DNA of 63,350 bases from Nostoc sp. JL33 (GCF_017114985.1 NZ_JABXKP010000076.1:1-63350), one strand, 5' to 3'; positions 18,101 through 25,804 are shown, counted from the first letter of the stretch. Notes: generated by a model not told the origin, from the sequence alone. Translations and numbers: made by a program.

Positions 18101-18513
18101 CTCCCACCTCAGCCAAAAAAAATCCACCCCCAAAAGACTCTACTCGCGTTCAGCAACCACCTACTCCCAGTTACAACCAGCAAATTTCGTCTCCAGCGCC
18201 AGTACCACAGCCAACCACTCCACCACCAGCACCGACAGCAGCAAAAAATGGAAATGGTGTAAATGGAAATGGGGCAAATGGAAATGGGGCAAATGGAAAT
18301 GGGGTAAACGGAAATGGGATGCAAACTTTGCCTCCAGCGCCAAAGCGAACACCCGCACCTGATTGGGAACCTGACGAAGTAGCGATCGCAGCTCAACATC
18401 TAGCAAAATTTTTCAACGGACAAATTATCCGCTTTGCAGATGATTCCACAGAATTTTCCGACTCTATAACTACGCCTGAGTGGGTAGAAGAATCAGAAGT
18501 TGATGATGAATAA
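15160..18513 (+). CDS. dnaX: DNA polymerase III gamma/tau subunit, interrupted by an intein
   Basis: DnaX is the ATPase of the replication clamp loader. I chose the ATG at 15160 (M-S-Y-E-P-L-H-H-K-Y-R-P). The mature 687-residue host protein shows Walker A (GPRGTGKTSS), the zinc-binding cysteines (NCLKG to CEVCQG), Walker B (VYVIDECHML), sensor 1 (VFVLATTDPQ) and the SRCQRFDFRR arginine-finger region. A Pro/Ser-rich linker with an N-G repeat tract (about 18250-18320) leads to a tau-like C-terminus. A 430-residue intein splits Walker B between the Glu and the Cys, so no working clamp loader exists until protein splicing occurs. A hairpin terminator follows the stop. Confidence 0.95.
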   Translation: MSYEPLHHKYRPKSFAELVGQEAIATTLTNAIATSKIAPAYLFTGPRGTGKTSSARILAKSLNCLKGDKPTAEPCGVCEVCQGITKGYALDVIEIDAASNTGVDNIRELIEKAQFAPVQCRYKVYVIDECLTGDSLVLTDEGLQRIDDPKIKDKKVLSYNDSLSKWEFKKVVRWLDQGERQTLVIKTTNREIKCTGNHLIRTNQGWLPAKNVKEGMKILSPVNVDVASSFTNLVSMDAPGDLLADTSLKAIHPGKNHSTWNLSLNKPNYSDLSVLAGVEKSLISQPFYKKKAEESSASSLVGKNIHIKKDAEFGNLEQKSFLQMRQLSSQMYLDLSTEPYLEMALSVIPINTADSPDYVGHTQKISKNGWNTKPIAFKNCVQNYELQLTKDTETYQLPVRQVAIPNSKMSLTSLNRIGIKNSSLWTGLIELPQKDLLGGFAMMVHLPSVQKEVHKFNYIPKDSLPQKTNSLLLGLQQWDTQQQQNFTPEVVLARHTTIYGWGQAPVENGWQTLNNIPSPRWITSLETVESVHLAGIERVYDIEVADNHNFVANGLLVHNCHMLSTQAFNALLKTLEEPPRHVVFVLATTDPQRVLPTIISRCQRFDFRRIQLEAMVKHLSAIASIENIHISPDAVTLVAQLAQGGLRDAESLLDQLGLLAGEVTPERVWDLVGTVSEQDLLGLLNAIAQDKPEAVLDCTHYILDRGREPLTILQNLAAFYRDLLIAKTAPNRHDLVASTQQTWTALVEFAQYLDMSAILAGQQHLRTSEVQIKNSTQPRLWLEVTLLGLLPSATNIQPQAASVAPRVNTPAVSPSYPPAVAQNQAVSSVPLPDSQTNQNSANHHLASAQNQPVISSPPVERQTNHNSAANSVSPPIPEPESVPISPVNVEPVTSEVVGEAEYDLTQVWQQVRANFPMPSRQALLGQMCQLIEFNGTVARIAVKGAKWYETLKSDLPMMKAAFQQTFQREVQVNLEQVSSATPTSAKKNPPPKDSTRVQQPPTPSYNQQISSPAPVPQPTTPPPAPTAAKNGNGVNGNGANGNGANGNGVNGNGMQTLPPAPKRTPAPDWEPDEVAIAAQHLAKFFNGQIIRFADDSTEFSDSITTPEWVEESEVDDE
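15547..16836 (+). other. DnaX intein (430 residues)
   Basis: The insertion runs from CLTGDSLVLTDEG (block A, nucleophile Cys1) through TGNHLIRTNQGWLPA (block B with the conserved T-x-x-H) to VYDIEVADNHNFVANG (block F) and LLVHN followed by Cys+1 of the host (block G). These are all residues required for cis-splicing, so it should be active. In this reading frame the middle (about intein residues 95-380) has no recognisable endonuclease domain and looks like nonsense, although it contains no stop codon. That stretch encodes a homing endonuclease in another frame. A 430-residue DnaX intein has been described in Synechocystis as I recall, so the insertion itself may not be new. Confidence 0.93.
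15774..16769 (+). CDS. LAGLIDADG homing endonuclease nested out of frame in the intein
   Basis: This 331-residue frame is shifted by two nucleotides (equivalently minus one) from the intein frame and lies wholly inside it, overlapping the end of block B and the start of the C-terminal splicing region. It has two Cys-Gly-rich metal-binding type motifs (CECGCG near 17 with RRFASGHQFKGN, and CACGCG near 69). Two LAGLIDADG helices follow (VLGLIYGTLLGDGS at about 127-140; LAWWFCDDGSLAL at about 231-243), as in the LAGLIDADG_2 family. AGGA lies 10 nt before its ATG, so internal initiation is possible; ribosomal frameshifting is an alternative. It would cut intein-free dnaX alleles and spread the element. 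Confidence 0.85.
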   Translation: MATSKERKRRNEDTIPCECGCGILIYKFGIDGRTRRFASGHQFKGNTSGQKSFDLESILKQAELLRPFCACGCGEKLDIPTFLQKKGRGIISIQSRWEKHPYKKGRGIWELRTEKFLADAAVIQPNVLGLIYGTLLGDGSISYPNKYSRFPRLCWTHSENQQEWLEYKAYRLQELRPKLRITANKGYGNISVTCKTGCHPQLKDVFNIVKPNRDKKLVSMDWLNRITPEGLAWWFCDDGSLALSPEGSPQIQLHTEGFSAAENQLIATWLTAMGYSATTKFYTRSSTGKTYHYIRLGASTSRKWLADLKQYSIPSMDYKFGDSRICSPRWD

Positions 18514-18563
18514 AAAATGCAAAATTATTTTTGGTAATTTTGCATTTTTAATTTTTAATTTTT
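18514..18563 (+). terminator. terminator of dnaX
   Basis: AAAATGCAAAATTA pairs with TAATTTTGCATTTT immediately after the stop codon and is followed by a run of T-rich repeats (AATTTTT). It is symmetrical enough to serve the converging minus-strand gene as well. Confidence 0.7.
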
Positions 18564-18578
18564 AATTCCCGAAAGGGA

Positions 18579-19985
18579 CTATTCCCCATTCCCAGTATGC
18601 AAAGTTTTCACCCATTTCAGCCGCTTTGGTCTTACCGACATCCGGGCAGTAGTACTGCTCATGACGACTAACCAGTGCAACATATATAAACTGCCACGCA
18701 GGGTTTGCACTAGCAACAGAAAATATGTAGAAAGGGGGAATTTTTGATCTTGACGTACCCGCCTCAGACCTGTAAACATCCCTACCATCGACATAGAAAT
18801 GGACAAGCCTGTGATCGGACTTAACATTGGTGGACGATGACGAGCGATCGCCATCAATAAATCTGGGACTGTTGCTGTAGGTAAAATATACATAATCAGC
18901 ATAAAAATCAGCAAATCCCAGCTTTTGCGTATTCCCATGCGGTTTTTGAGAATTAAATCCCAATAATCCAAATAGCGTTGATAACCGCCTTCAGCCCAAC
19001 GGTTGCGCTGATGCCAGAGTGCGATCGCACTTCTGACTCCTTCTTCTTGCACCGCCGGATGGAAAACACACTCAATATCCCATTTGTCCAAATGTAAGCG
19101 GATTGTCAAATCCAAATCATCGGTAATGGTTTCTTCATTCCAGCCACCGCAGCTTTCCAAGGCTGAACGCCTGACAAATTGACCATTGCCCCGCAGTTCG
19201 CCAATGCCACCAAGAGCAGTTCGCTGTTGCTGAAACCAGGTATCAAGTGCCATTTCGGCCATTTGACCCTTAGTCCAAAAGTTTTCTTTAGCGTTGGCGA
19301 TCGCTTTTCGCAATTGCACCGCCCCCACCTTTTCTCTTTGAAATAAAGGTATTACCTGTTGCAGCAAGTCTGGTGTCACTTGGGCATCAGCATCAAATAC
19401 TGCGATAATCTCGCCCTTTGCCAGTGGCAATACCTGATTCAACGCCCCCGATTTGCCGCCACTAGCTTCTGCTGAACGCCTTAGTACTTTCAATTGCTTG
19501 TGTTTTTGCTCTAGTTCTGCTAATAAATGTGGGGTGCTATCACTGCTATGATCGTCAATTATCCATATTTCGTACTGCCCACCTGGATATTCCAGATTAC
19601 AAAGATTTTTGACTAATTTAGCAATGACCGCTTCCTCATTTTTCGCAGCCACTAGCAAAGATACAAAGGGTAAATCTCCCTGTATTTCTTTTGGATAGCG
19701 ACGGGATTTAGTAAACACTACCACCAAGGCATGAAATCCTAGAATGGTGGTCAGTCCTAGAATAAATATAGAAGCCCAAGAAACTAAATGTAGTGCGATC
19801 GTGCCACTCCAGACGATAGTCAAGACTAGAGCCGCCTTACGTCTACGACCTTGAAACCGCGATGGTAGAGACACAGGATCTGTCTCTAACACCGACTCCT
19901 CATCTACTGATAGGTCAGACAACAAGGAGTTGAGCGGATCAAGTTCTTGATAAGAATCTTCTTCGGGCCAGGAATTCGCTGGCAT
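18579..19985 (-). CDS. mgdA: beta-monoglucosyldiacylglycerol synthase (GT2 family)
   Basis: This membrane-bound family 2 glycosyltransferase probably adds glucose to diacylglycerol, the first step of cyanobacterial galactolipid synthesis. Visible are two N-terminal membrane helices (about 48-90), the nucleotide-sugar site (WIIDDHSSD), DxD in VFDADAQ, the acceptor motif TDDLDL, and QRNRW, the Q-x-x-R-W signature of processive-type GT2 enzymes. Two to three C-terminal helices follow. The ends, starting M-P-A-N-S-W-P and closing RMSVRPKRLKW, and the length of 468 agree with what I recall of cyanobacterial MgdA. The family is certain; the lipid substrate rests on memory of homologues, and another GT2 role is possible. 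Confidence 0.78.
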   Translation of the reverse strand: MPANSWPEEDSYQELDPLNSLLSDLSVDEESVLETDPVSLPSRFQGRRRKAALVLTIVWSGTIALHLVSWASIFILGLTTILGFHALVVVFTKSRRYPKEIQGDLPFVSLLVAAKNEEAVIAKLVKNLCNLEYPGGQYEIWIIDDHSSDSTPHLLAELEQKHKQLKVLRRSAEASGGKSGALNQVLPLAKGEIIAVFDADAQVTPDLLQQVIPLFQREKVGAVQLRKAIANAKENFWTKGQMAEMALDTWFQQQRTALGGIGELRGNGQFVRRSALESCGGWNEETITDDLDLTIRLHLDKWDIECVFHPAVQEEGVRSAIALWHQRNRWAEGGYQRYLDYWDLILKNRMGIRKSWDLLIFMLIMYILPTATVPDLLMAIARHRPPMLSPITGLSISMSMVGMFTGLRRVRQDQKFPLSTYFLLLVQTLRGSLYMLHWLVVMSSTTARMSVRPKRLKWVKTLHTGNGE

Positions 19986-20607
19986 AGGTTAGGTTGCTTG
20001 ATTCAAAAACCAGTATTTGTCTACAGTTAGTAATTTTACGGACAAATATCCCTAAGCTACTTTTCCCGATATTAATCGGAATGGGCAAACTGCAATACCC
20101 GCTATCTCTAAGCCAAAAGCCGCTGGGACTACCTTTGTTGTCACCGCCACTCTGCGTAATTACCTCACATTAACCACGTTTGCTACTCTTAGACAGAGGC
20201 TTGATTCCTTTGATAACCACTTGGGCAGGAAGCTTGTAGAGTCGGACTTTCTCCAATGAGAACTCCGGTTTGGGCAAAGTAATAGCAAGGTAGCAGCAGC
20301 TTGTTGTTGGGAGAAACTGCAATAACGGCATCCACCACTTTACAGTGGGGATCTTTAGTGTTATCTTCCCCAGCTTCGATAAAAGTTAATGCAGCATTAT
20401 TGTAACCGAAATTTTAATATTTCTTAGCAGTAACTTCATTTATTGGCCAAACAGGGCATTAGTAATTCTTTCTCCCTCATCTCCCTCATCTCCCCCACTC
20501 CCCCACTCCCCACTCCCCTATCTATGTGCTTTAGACACATCTTTTGGGAATACTACCAATAGCCACTAATATCCCCAGTTGCCAACTAACTTGAGGAAGA
20601 TTTAACA
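19986..20607. other. intergenic region with gene remnant and heptamer repeats
   Basis: It contains the radical-SAM-like remnant listed separately and, at about 20477-20520, tandem TCTCCC and CCCCACT repeats. The last 60 nt contain the upstream region of the EbsA-like gene. Confidence 0.5.
20189..20415 (-). pseudogene. C-terminal remnant of a radical SAM-type protein
   Basis: The minus strand encodes NAALTFIEAGEDNTKDPHC, then VVDAVIAVSPNNKLLLPCYY, resembling the C-terminal cysteine-bearing region of radical SAM/SPASM-like proteins. Stops flank it after about 70 codons, and no radical SAM CxxxCxxC motif remains. The front of the gene appears lost. The assignment rests on a short stretch and is tentative. 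Confidence 0.35.
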
Positions 20608-20982
20608 ATGTCTATTGAGCAACTTCAGCCTGCCACCCCACAACAAGCCAGTGTTTACTTACCTTACGTTCAGGGCGCTAGGCGCAATTTCTTACCCTAT
20701 GCCATCAGTCTTTATCAAAAAGGGGCCTTGGAGGGACATCGGAAGATAGAAGCCAGTGAACATATCCCCTTCGTCGCTTCCTGGAATGTTGGTACTTTAC
20801 CCTCAGACTTAACCCGTTGCCGAATCCAGTTTGATGGCAACGCTGACCTGAGTTACGAACTGATGATGGCTAGTTTCGAGTTTATTAATTTTTTAATTGA
20901 ACTTATGGACAACTATAAACGTCATCGTGCGACCGATTTTTCACAACCGTTTTATCGCAAGCTACTGCGTATAGACGATTGA
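20608..20982 (+). CDS. EbsA-like protein, type IV pilus biogenesis/biofilm suppression
   Basis: This 124-residue soluble protein has conserved stretches FLPYAISLYQKGALEGHR, SWNVGTLPSDLTRCRIQFDG and DFSQPFYRKLLRI. I associate these with the cyanobacterial EbsA family, needed for pilus assembly and for suppressing biofilm in Synechococcus. A good ribosome-binding site (GAGGAAG) precedes the ATG. It stands alone, and no pilus gene is nearby. The family assignment is from memory; at minimum it is a conserved cyanobacterial protein. Confidence 0.6.
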   Translation: MSIEQLQPATPQQASVYLPYVQGARRNFLPYAISLYQKGALEGHRKIEASEHIPFVASWNVGTLPSDLTRCRIQFDGNADLSYELMMASFEFINFLIELMDNYKRHRATDFSQPFYRKLLRIDD

Positions 20983-20990
20983 TTAAACTT

Positions 20991-21021
20991 AGCCGGACTT
21001 TTACAAGTTCGGCTTGTCTTT
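20991..21021 (+). terminator. terminator after the EbsA-like gene
   Basis: AGCCGGACTT and AAGTTCGGCTT form a stem with a four-base loop, followed by GTCTTT. It lies 8 nt beyond the stop codon. Confidence 0.7.
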
Positions 21022-21059
21022 AAAACTGTTTATAAAGTCTAATATATTAATCACCTGGG

Positions 21060-21250
21060 CGACTCGAAGTCGCACGCCAGTTGCTCATGGGGAGCCACTC
21101 CGTTGCGGGGGTTCCCCCCGTTGAAGGAAGTGGCGTGGAAACCCCCAAGACCGCACTGGCTTGGCTACACAAACAAAACCTGCCTCCGCAGGTTAGCAAA
21201 ACTTTGATTTTGATTAGTCCACCTCCGTGGACTAAGCTTTGTGTAGAGGG
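21060..21250. repeat. compound dispersed repeat with GGGGGTTCCCCCC hairpin
   Basis: The stretch strings together several small palindromic units: GTTGCGGGGGTTCCCCCC, a CGTGGAAACCCCCAAG unit, and CCACCTCCGTGG. The first recurs at 27743 and 57815 and the last, in variant form, at 22503-22525. No gene is supported here, although frames are open. Confidence 0.6.
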
Positions 21251-21373
21251 AATTAAGCGATCGCTATCTTTATTCTTGCTTATGATCGCTGAATATATCG
21301 AAGACAATTGCGTAGACTGCTTGCTTGCGATCGCTCCTGATCTCCCAACATCTAATTAAAAAGCGATCGCACT

Positions 21374-22354
21374 CTAAATCTTCGATTTCAGGTAATTTGT
21401 GAAAGACGTACATGAAAGTAAAAAGTACTTTGCATCAGCAATAGTTAGATCAGGCTCAGTCAACATAGCATGTCTGATACCTCCCTCATCACTTGTATAT
21501 CCATACAGATTTAAAAATGAATTTTTTAAAGCGGGATGTAACTTATTAGAAACTTCCAGAACTTTCAGGGCTTCTCCTAAAGTTGCCTTTTGTTTTCCAG
21601 TAATAGCTTTCGCAAGACTTTCAACTGCGGAAATAGATTCTTTTATAGAGTTTCTATAGTCAGGATTTTCCCTGTCACTCATTAAAGCAAGGGAGCGCTT
21701 CAAATGGCTGGACACAGCAGGAAAATTTTTATCATCTACCGCCTGTTCAAGCATTTCAATTTCTTGCTCATTGGTGATATCTGTGAATACACCTCCGACA
21801 AATCTATAACCTGCAAGTTCTCTTTCTAATACAGAGTTTATATCATTTACAAGTTCTGGAGTTCTAAAATAGTTGATTGTAAACGCAAGAAAATCATAAA
21901 CTTCATTATATTGGCACTTTTGGAAATATTTTAGTAACCAGTTTACAGATGCTCCTGATCCTCTAGGCAAGTTATCCAAAGGATACTTAAAATAGTTTTT
22001 CCAAAGATATTTAATAAAATTGTCTATATCCATGCCTGAATATCTCATAATTGTAAAACTGAATTTTTCTGAGTACTCAAGTAAGAAATTTGTACTTAAA
22101 ACATTCCAAAGAGAATTCCGTAGATCATCATTCATACTATCAATTTGGATAATCTCAGATATTGGCTTCAAGCCTCGTCGTTGGCTAAAGCTCTTGGCTG
22201 AAACCTCATCTGCGAACATTTCAGGTAGATGTTGTTTCGCCTCGGATTCAGCAATTTTTTCAGGATCATGTATATGACAGTATCCAGAAGAATTAGCTTT
22301 GAGCTTACATTTTTCTCCAGATTTAGTTATTGCCTTGCAATTAGCTGATGACAT
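21374..22354 (-). CDS. AbiJ-type abortive infection protein with N-terminal zinc motif
   Basis: The segment SQRRGLKPISEIIQIDSMNDDLRNSLWNVL (about 57-86) matches what I know as an AbiJ N-terminal domain (NTD4). The C-terminal half (NSIKESISAVESLAKAIT, TLGEALKVL, LYGYTSDEGGIRHAML) resembles the HEPN-like RNase-associated half of AbiJ. AbiJ proteins stop phage by halting the infected cell. Unusually, residues 6-29 hold Cys6, Cys16, Cys26 and His29 in the pattern C-x9-C-x9-C-x2-H, a small zinc-binding module. At 326 residues it is complete. It is monocistronic; its lower GC and lack of metabolic neighbours suit a horizontally acquired defence gene. Confidence 0.75.
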   Translation of the reverse strand: MSSANCKAITKSGEKCKLKANSSGYCHIHDPEKIAESEAKQHLPEMFADEVSAKSFSQRRGLKPISEIIQIDSMNDDLRNSLWNVLSTNFLLEYSEKFSFTIMRYSGMDIDNFIKYLWKNYFKYPLDNLPRGSGASVNWLLKYFQKCQYNEVYDFLAFTINYFRTPELVNDINSVLERELAGYRFVGGVFTDITNEQEIEMLEQAVDDKNFPAVSSHLKRSLALMSDRENPDYRNSIKESISAVESLAKAITGKQKATLGEALKVLEVSNKLHPALKNSFLNLYGYTSDEGGIRHAMLTEPDLTIADAKYFLLSCTSFTNYLKSKI

Positions 22355-22439
22355 GCTAGATCACATCGAGGACATCTTTATTAAGATAGCAGTTTTCTTA
22401 ATAAAGCCTAGTATTAATTAAAACGCTGACAGTGGTCTA

Positions 22440-22559
22440 AGAGAATATTTGAAAAGTCTAATTTATTACTAGCCCTGGCGACTGGAAGTCGCGGCTACAC
22501 AGACAAAACCCACCTCCGTGGGTTAAAAACCTTGATTTTTCGTTACAAACGAATTTGGC
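22440..22559. repeat. short dispersed repeat with CCCACCTCCGTGGG hairpin
   Basis: The sequence CTGGAAGTCGCGGCTACA followed by AACCCACCTCCGTGGGTT is a small palindromic repeat related to the one at 21190-21235. It lies just downstream of the DUF433 gene, where its toxin partner would be expected. Confidence 0.5.
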
Positions 22560-22850
22560 TCACTGTGTCTTCGCAGTATATTCAGCTTCCAAACGGTCGT
22601 ATTCTTCAATTTCTGCGGCAATCTCTGTGTCAATTACTTCCTGGTTAGCATAGTAGTAAGCTAGCGCTGCATAAATTTGTGCCAACATTAGCTGTGGTCT
22701 TTCGACAACTATCTCTTCCGGTTTCATGCCTGTGTTGAAGTCGATCGCAATGTTGTGTACCGTAATCCGGTGTCCCGCAATCCGAGGGCGACCACCACAG
22801 GTTCCCGGTGTGCTGACAATCAGCGTACCAATGTCGGTAATGGTTTGCAT
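22560..22850 (-). CDS. DUF433 protein, VapB-type antitoxin without a visible toxin
   Basis: DUF433 proteins are small winged-helix antitoxins, usually paired with a DUF5615/PIN-like toxin. Diagnostic are TPGTCGGRPRIAGHRITVHNIA near the N-terminus and the region VERPQLMLAQIYAALAYYYAN. I chose the ATG at 22850 (M-Q-T-I-T-D-I-G); ATG 22877 and TTG 22883 are also in frame. The usual toxin does not follow: 120 nt of repeat sequence separates it from the stop of the AbiJ gene upstream on the map. It may be an orphan or act as a solitary regulator. Confidence 0.8.
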   Translation of the reverse strand: MQTITDIGTLIVSTPGTCGGRPRIAGHRITVHNIAIDFNTGMKPEEIVVERPQLMLAQIYAALAYYYANQEVIDTEIAAEIEEYDRLEAEYTAKTQ

Positions 22851-23102
22851 AGCTTGTTTACTAAATTTTGCTCCCATAAGCAACTGAGCAATTTAAAACT
22901 TATTCTAATCTAGCAATATAAATGTCCAGTTATTTATTTAACTACCCACAGCAAAATAAAACATTTATCCTTAATAATTAGGAGTCTAGCACTAATCCCA
23001 CAATACTAAAGATCATGCCTAGATTGGAGACGATAGACTTTTTATAAGAGTAATTTTTGCAAAAACTCGAATTTCCCAACATTTCAAAGCAGGTATGGGG
23101 CA

Positions 23103-25019
23103 ATGGTGCGATTAAAACCGTGGCAATGGGTCGTGTTGGCAATCCCGATCGCGTTTATCATTATTTTCTTACTGGTATCCGCCGGTTCACAAATTCATGC
23201 GTGGGGCATTAATTGGATTTGGGGTGTATTCACCCTTCTATTCGTGGGTTGGCGTTGGCTGTTGGTCAAATGGACTCAACCAGCTGTTAACCAAGTGGAA
23301 GCTGTATTAGCCCAAGTCCAAGAAGAACTGGAATCGACAACAGAAGATAAAGTAGGGCTACCAGTGGGAAGTGACACCACAAAGCAAGCAGAAACCGCCC
23401 TTCAAGAAATTCTGCAAGTAGCACAAAGCGATCGCCCGATTTGGGAAGACTGGCAAACTTTTTGGACGCGATGCCAGGATTTGGTTGTAGCGATCGCTCA
23501 TATTTACAATCCTCAAATTCAATATCCGCTACTGAACATTTACGTCCCCCAAGCTTACGGGCTGATTCGGGGAACGGTGGATGATATGGATCAGTGGATG
23601 CAAAAGTTATCCCCTGTCCTCAATCAGGTGACGGTTGGGCAAGCATACCAAGGATACGAAGTCTACCGGAAGTTGGAGCCATCGGCTCGGAAATTCTGGA
23701 AAGCTTGGAACTGGGCACAGTGGGTCTTAAATCCAGTGGCGGCAGTGGCAAAACAAGCCAGCAAAGGTTCTAGTAACCAGGCAACTCAGCAATTATTGGG
23801 GAATTTGAGCCAGTTATTCCGGGAAGCTGCCCTGAGAAACTTATGCCAGCAGGCAATCGCTCTCTACGGAGGTAGCAAATTACCAGTTTCAGCATCCTCA
23901 CGTACAGCAACTTTACCCAAGGTAAAAACCCAAACACTCCGAGAAATCTTGACTCAAGCTCAACCAGTCGAGGCGGTTGAGCAAAAACCCGTGAATATTC
24001 TGCTGGTGGGGCGCACGGGAGCGGGAAAAAGTAGCCTGATTAACACGCTCTTTCAGGCGGATCTCGCAGCCGTTGATGTTTTACCCAGTACTGATCGCAT
24101 TCAGAATTATCAATGGCAGACTCAAAGTGGCGAAATTCTGACGCTTTGGGATACACCTGGTTATGAACAAGTCAACCGTGCCGATCTCCGAAACCTGGTG
24201 CTTGATTATGCCATTAACGCAGACTTGCTGCTGTTAGCTACCCCTGCCCTCGATCCTGCCCTGCAAATGGATGTGGACTTTTTGCAAGACATCAAAGCAG
24301 AAGTTGCAGATTTACCGGCGATCGCGATCGTCACTCAAGTAGATCGTCTGCGTCCGATCCGCGAATGGCAACCACCTTATGATTGGGAATGGGGCGATCG
24401 CGCCAAAGAAATTGCGATTCGTGAAGCCACTGAGTATCGCGCCAAACTATTAGGAAACTTCTGTAATCTAGTTGTGCCTCTGGTTACAGGTGACAGTAAA
24501 ACAAATCGAGTTGCTTGGGGAGTGGAGGCTTTATCGTTGGGATTAGTAGATGCGATCGCGCCTACCAAGCAACTCCGTCTCGCCCGCTTTTTGCGTAACC
24601 TAGAAGCCCGTACCATCGCCGCAGCCAAAATCATTGACCACTATACCTTCCAGATGACGACAACACAGGGACTAACGGCATTGCTCAAAAGTCCCGTCCT
24701 CCAGTTTGTTTCTACGCTCTCAACCGGATCTCCAGCCCTAGCATATATGCTGGCAGAGCAAATTCCCGTGGAACAGTTGCCGATTGTGATTGGTAAACTG
24801 CAAATGGGATATGAGCTTTTCTCGCTCTTGAATACAGGCAACCTTAACCCGCTCAACTTTGAATTGGCATCCCTCTGGCCGCTATTGCTGGAAAATTCCG
24901 CTTCACCCGATCGCAACGCCTGGGCATTTGGTCACGCCCTAGTGGAATACTGGACTCAAAATTTGACGGTTGAACAACTCCGGGAGCGATTTGAGTATTA
25001 TTTAGCGATCGCTAAATAA
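23103..25019 (+). CDS. membrane-anchored Era/YfjP-like GTPase
   Basis: Two hydrophobic segments (about 8-27 and 38-55) anchor the N-terminus. A helical region follows, then a GTPase domain (about 296-470) with G1 GRTGAGKSS, a threonine-containing G2 region (LPSTD), G3 WDTPG and G4 TQVD in place of N-K-x-D, and a helical C-terminal domain. The layout resembles membrane GTPases of unknown role in cyanobacteria, related to YfjP/Era. GTP binding and hydrolysis are probable; a role in membrane or stress physiology is inference. It is followed by the DUF6888-DUF6887 pair 160 nt later on the same strand. Confidence 0.82.
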   Translation: MVRLKPWQWVVLAIPIAFIIIFLLVSAGSQIHAWGINWIWGVFTLLFVGWRWLLVKWTQPAVNQVEAVLAQVQEELESTTEDKVGLPVGSDTTKQAETALQEILQVAQSDRPIWEDWQTFWTRCQDLVVAIAHIYNPQIQYPLLNIYVPQAYGLIRGTVDDMDQWMQKLSPVLNQVTVGQAYQGYEVYRKLEPSARKFWKAWNWAQWVLNPVAAVAKQASKGSSNQATQQLLGNLSQLFREAALRNLCQQAIALYGGSKLPVSASSRTATLPKVKTQTLREILTQAQPVEAVEQKPVNILLVGRTGAGKSSLINTLFQADLAAVDVLPSTDRIQNYQWQTQSGEILTLWDTPGYEQVNRADLRNLVLDYAINADLLLLATPALDPALQMDVDFLQDIKAEVADLPAIAIVTQVDRLRPIREWQPPYDWEWGDRAKEIAIREATEYRAKLLGNFCNLVVPLVTGDSKTNRVAWGVEALSLGLVDAIAPTKQLRLARFLRNLEARTIAAAKIIDHYTFQMTTTQGLTALLKSPVLQFVSTLSTGSPALAYMLAEQIPVEQLPIVIGKLQMGYELFSLLNTGNLNPLNFELASLWPLLLENSASPDRNAWAFGHALVEYWTQNLTVEQLRERFEYYLAIAK

Positions 25020-25178
25020 TTAGGACTTAGGCACTGTACAAAAACACTATCTTGTGTGTTAACGGAATTTGGTCTTCAAAAGCTTGAAACGACCAACTTC
25101 AGATAGAGAGCGATCGCTAAAAAATCCTCACACTATGATATACACCGAAATATCTCCTAACCGATTTAATTTTATTCA

Positions 25179-25367
25179 ATGGTAAGAGGTATGGAACCGA
25201 CCATCGAGCAACTTAAAGCATTCTTTGACTTTTGCGTTCGGGCTAGTAATTTACTTAGAGATATAGCATTAGTTAGATTTGATCAGAGGACAAGCCGAAT
25301 CGTGATTTTGATAGGCGAAACCATCCAAGTAGAAATTCTTAGTAATGGGGAGAACATTATCCGATGA
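25179..25367 (+). CDS. DUF6888 family protein
   Basis: This 62-residue protein carries the pattern PTIEQLKAFF, ALVRFDQRTSRIVILIGETI and EILSNGE, as in the small cyanobacterial family I know as DUF6888. The ATG at 25191 (M-E-P-T-I-E-Q) is an alternative start. Its stop overlaps the ATG of the next gene in the sequence ATGA, so the two are translationally coupled. Function is unknown; tight pairing of two small proteins suggests a complex such as a toxin-antitoxin pair, but nothing in the sequence proves this. Confidence 0.7.
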   Translation: MVRGMEPTIEQLKAFFDFCVRASNLLRDIALVRFDQRTSRIVILIGETIQVEILSNGENIIR

Positions 25368-25543
25368 CAGACTATTTAACTCTTAATGAGCAACAATTAA
25401 GACAATATGTGATATTAAACCCCCAGGATGAGGAGGCATTTCAGCATTACCTCAGCATCATGAGAGCGAAACCGGGGGTAGTGGTCAGCACTCCAGAACA
25501 ATTAGAGGCTGAGTTAAAACGGCGTATTAATCAAGGTAGTTAA
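25364..25543 (+). CDS. DUF6887 family protein, coupled to DUF6888
   Basis: The 59-residue product begins M-T-D-Y-L-T-L and shows LNEQQLRQYVILNPQDEEAF, the core of the small family I know as DUF6887, then KPGVVVSTPEQLEAELKRRI. It starts within the stop of the DUF6888 gene (ATGA overlap). DUF6887 and DUF6888 are often adjacent in cyanobacterial genomes. A hairpin follows the stop. Function unknown. Confidence 0.72.
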   Translation: MTDYLTLNEQQLRQYVILNPQDEEAFQHYLSIMRAKPGVVVSTPEQLEAELKRRINQGS

Positions 25544-25550
25544 CATAGAA

Positions 25551-25577
25551 CCCGTTACTGACATTCCAGTAACGGGG
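25551..25577 (+). terminator. hairpin after the DUF6888-DUF6887 pair
   Basis: CCCGTTACTG and CAGTAACGGG form a perfect 10-bp stem with a 6-base loop just after the stop codon. There is no T-run, so termination is not certain. A related GCGGTAACGGG motif occurs at about 25683. Confidence 0.55.
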
Positions 25578-25804
25578 TACACTTACGCATCTTTCATCCT
25601 CACATAGCTATTTAAGTATATTTACAAGGTAATACTTATCATAATTAAGTATATTTATACCATAATTACAAAAAATCAAAAATGCGGTAACGGGTCATAC
25701 TCTTAACATCAAAGTTCAGATTACGATTAAGAGTAGGTGTCTGGTGAAACCTACCCGCTTTACTTGAGTTTCTACACAGACATCCCTTTTGTTCGGAGTT
25801 ATTT

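Noticed and set aside
18109..18406. Histidine-rich minus-strand frames (repeated F-H-L-P-H)
   Set aside because: They are antisense to the N-G repeat tract of DnaX and arise from its low complexity.
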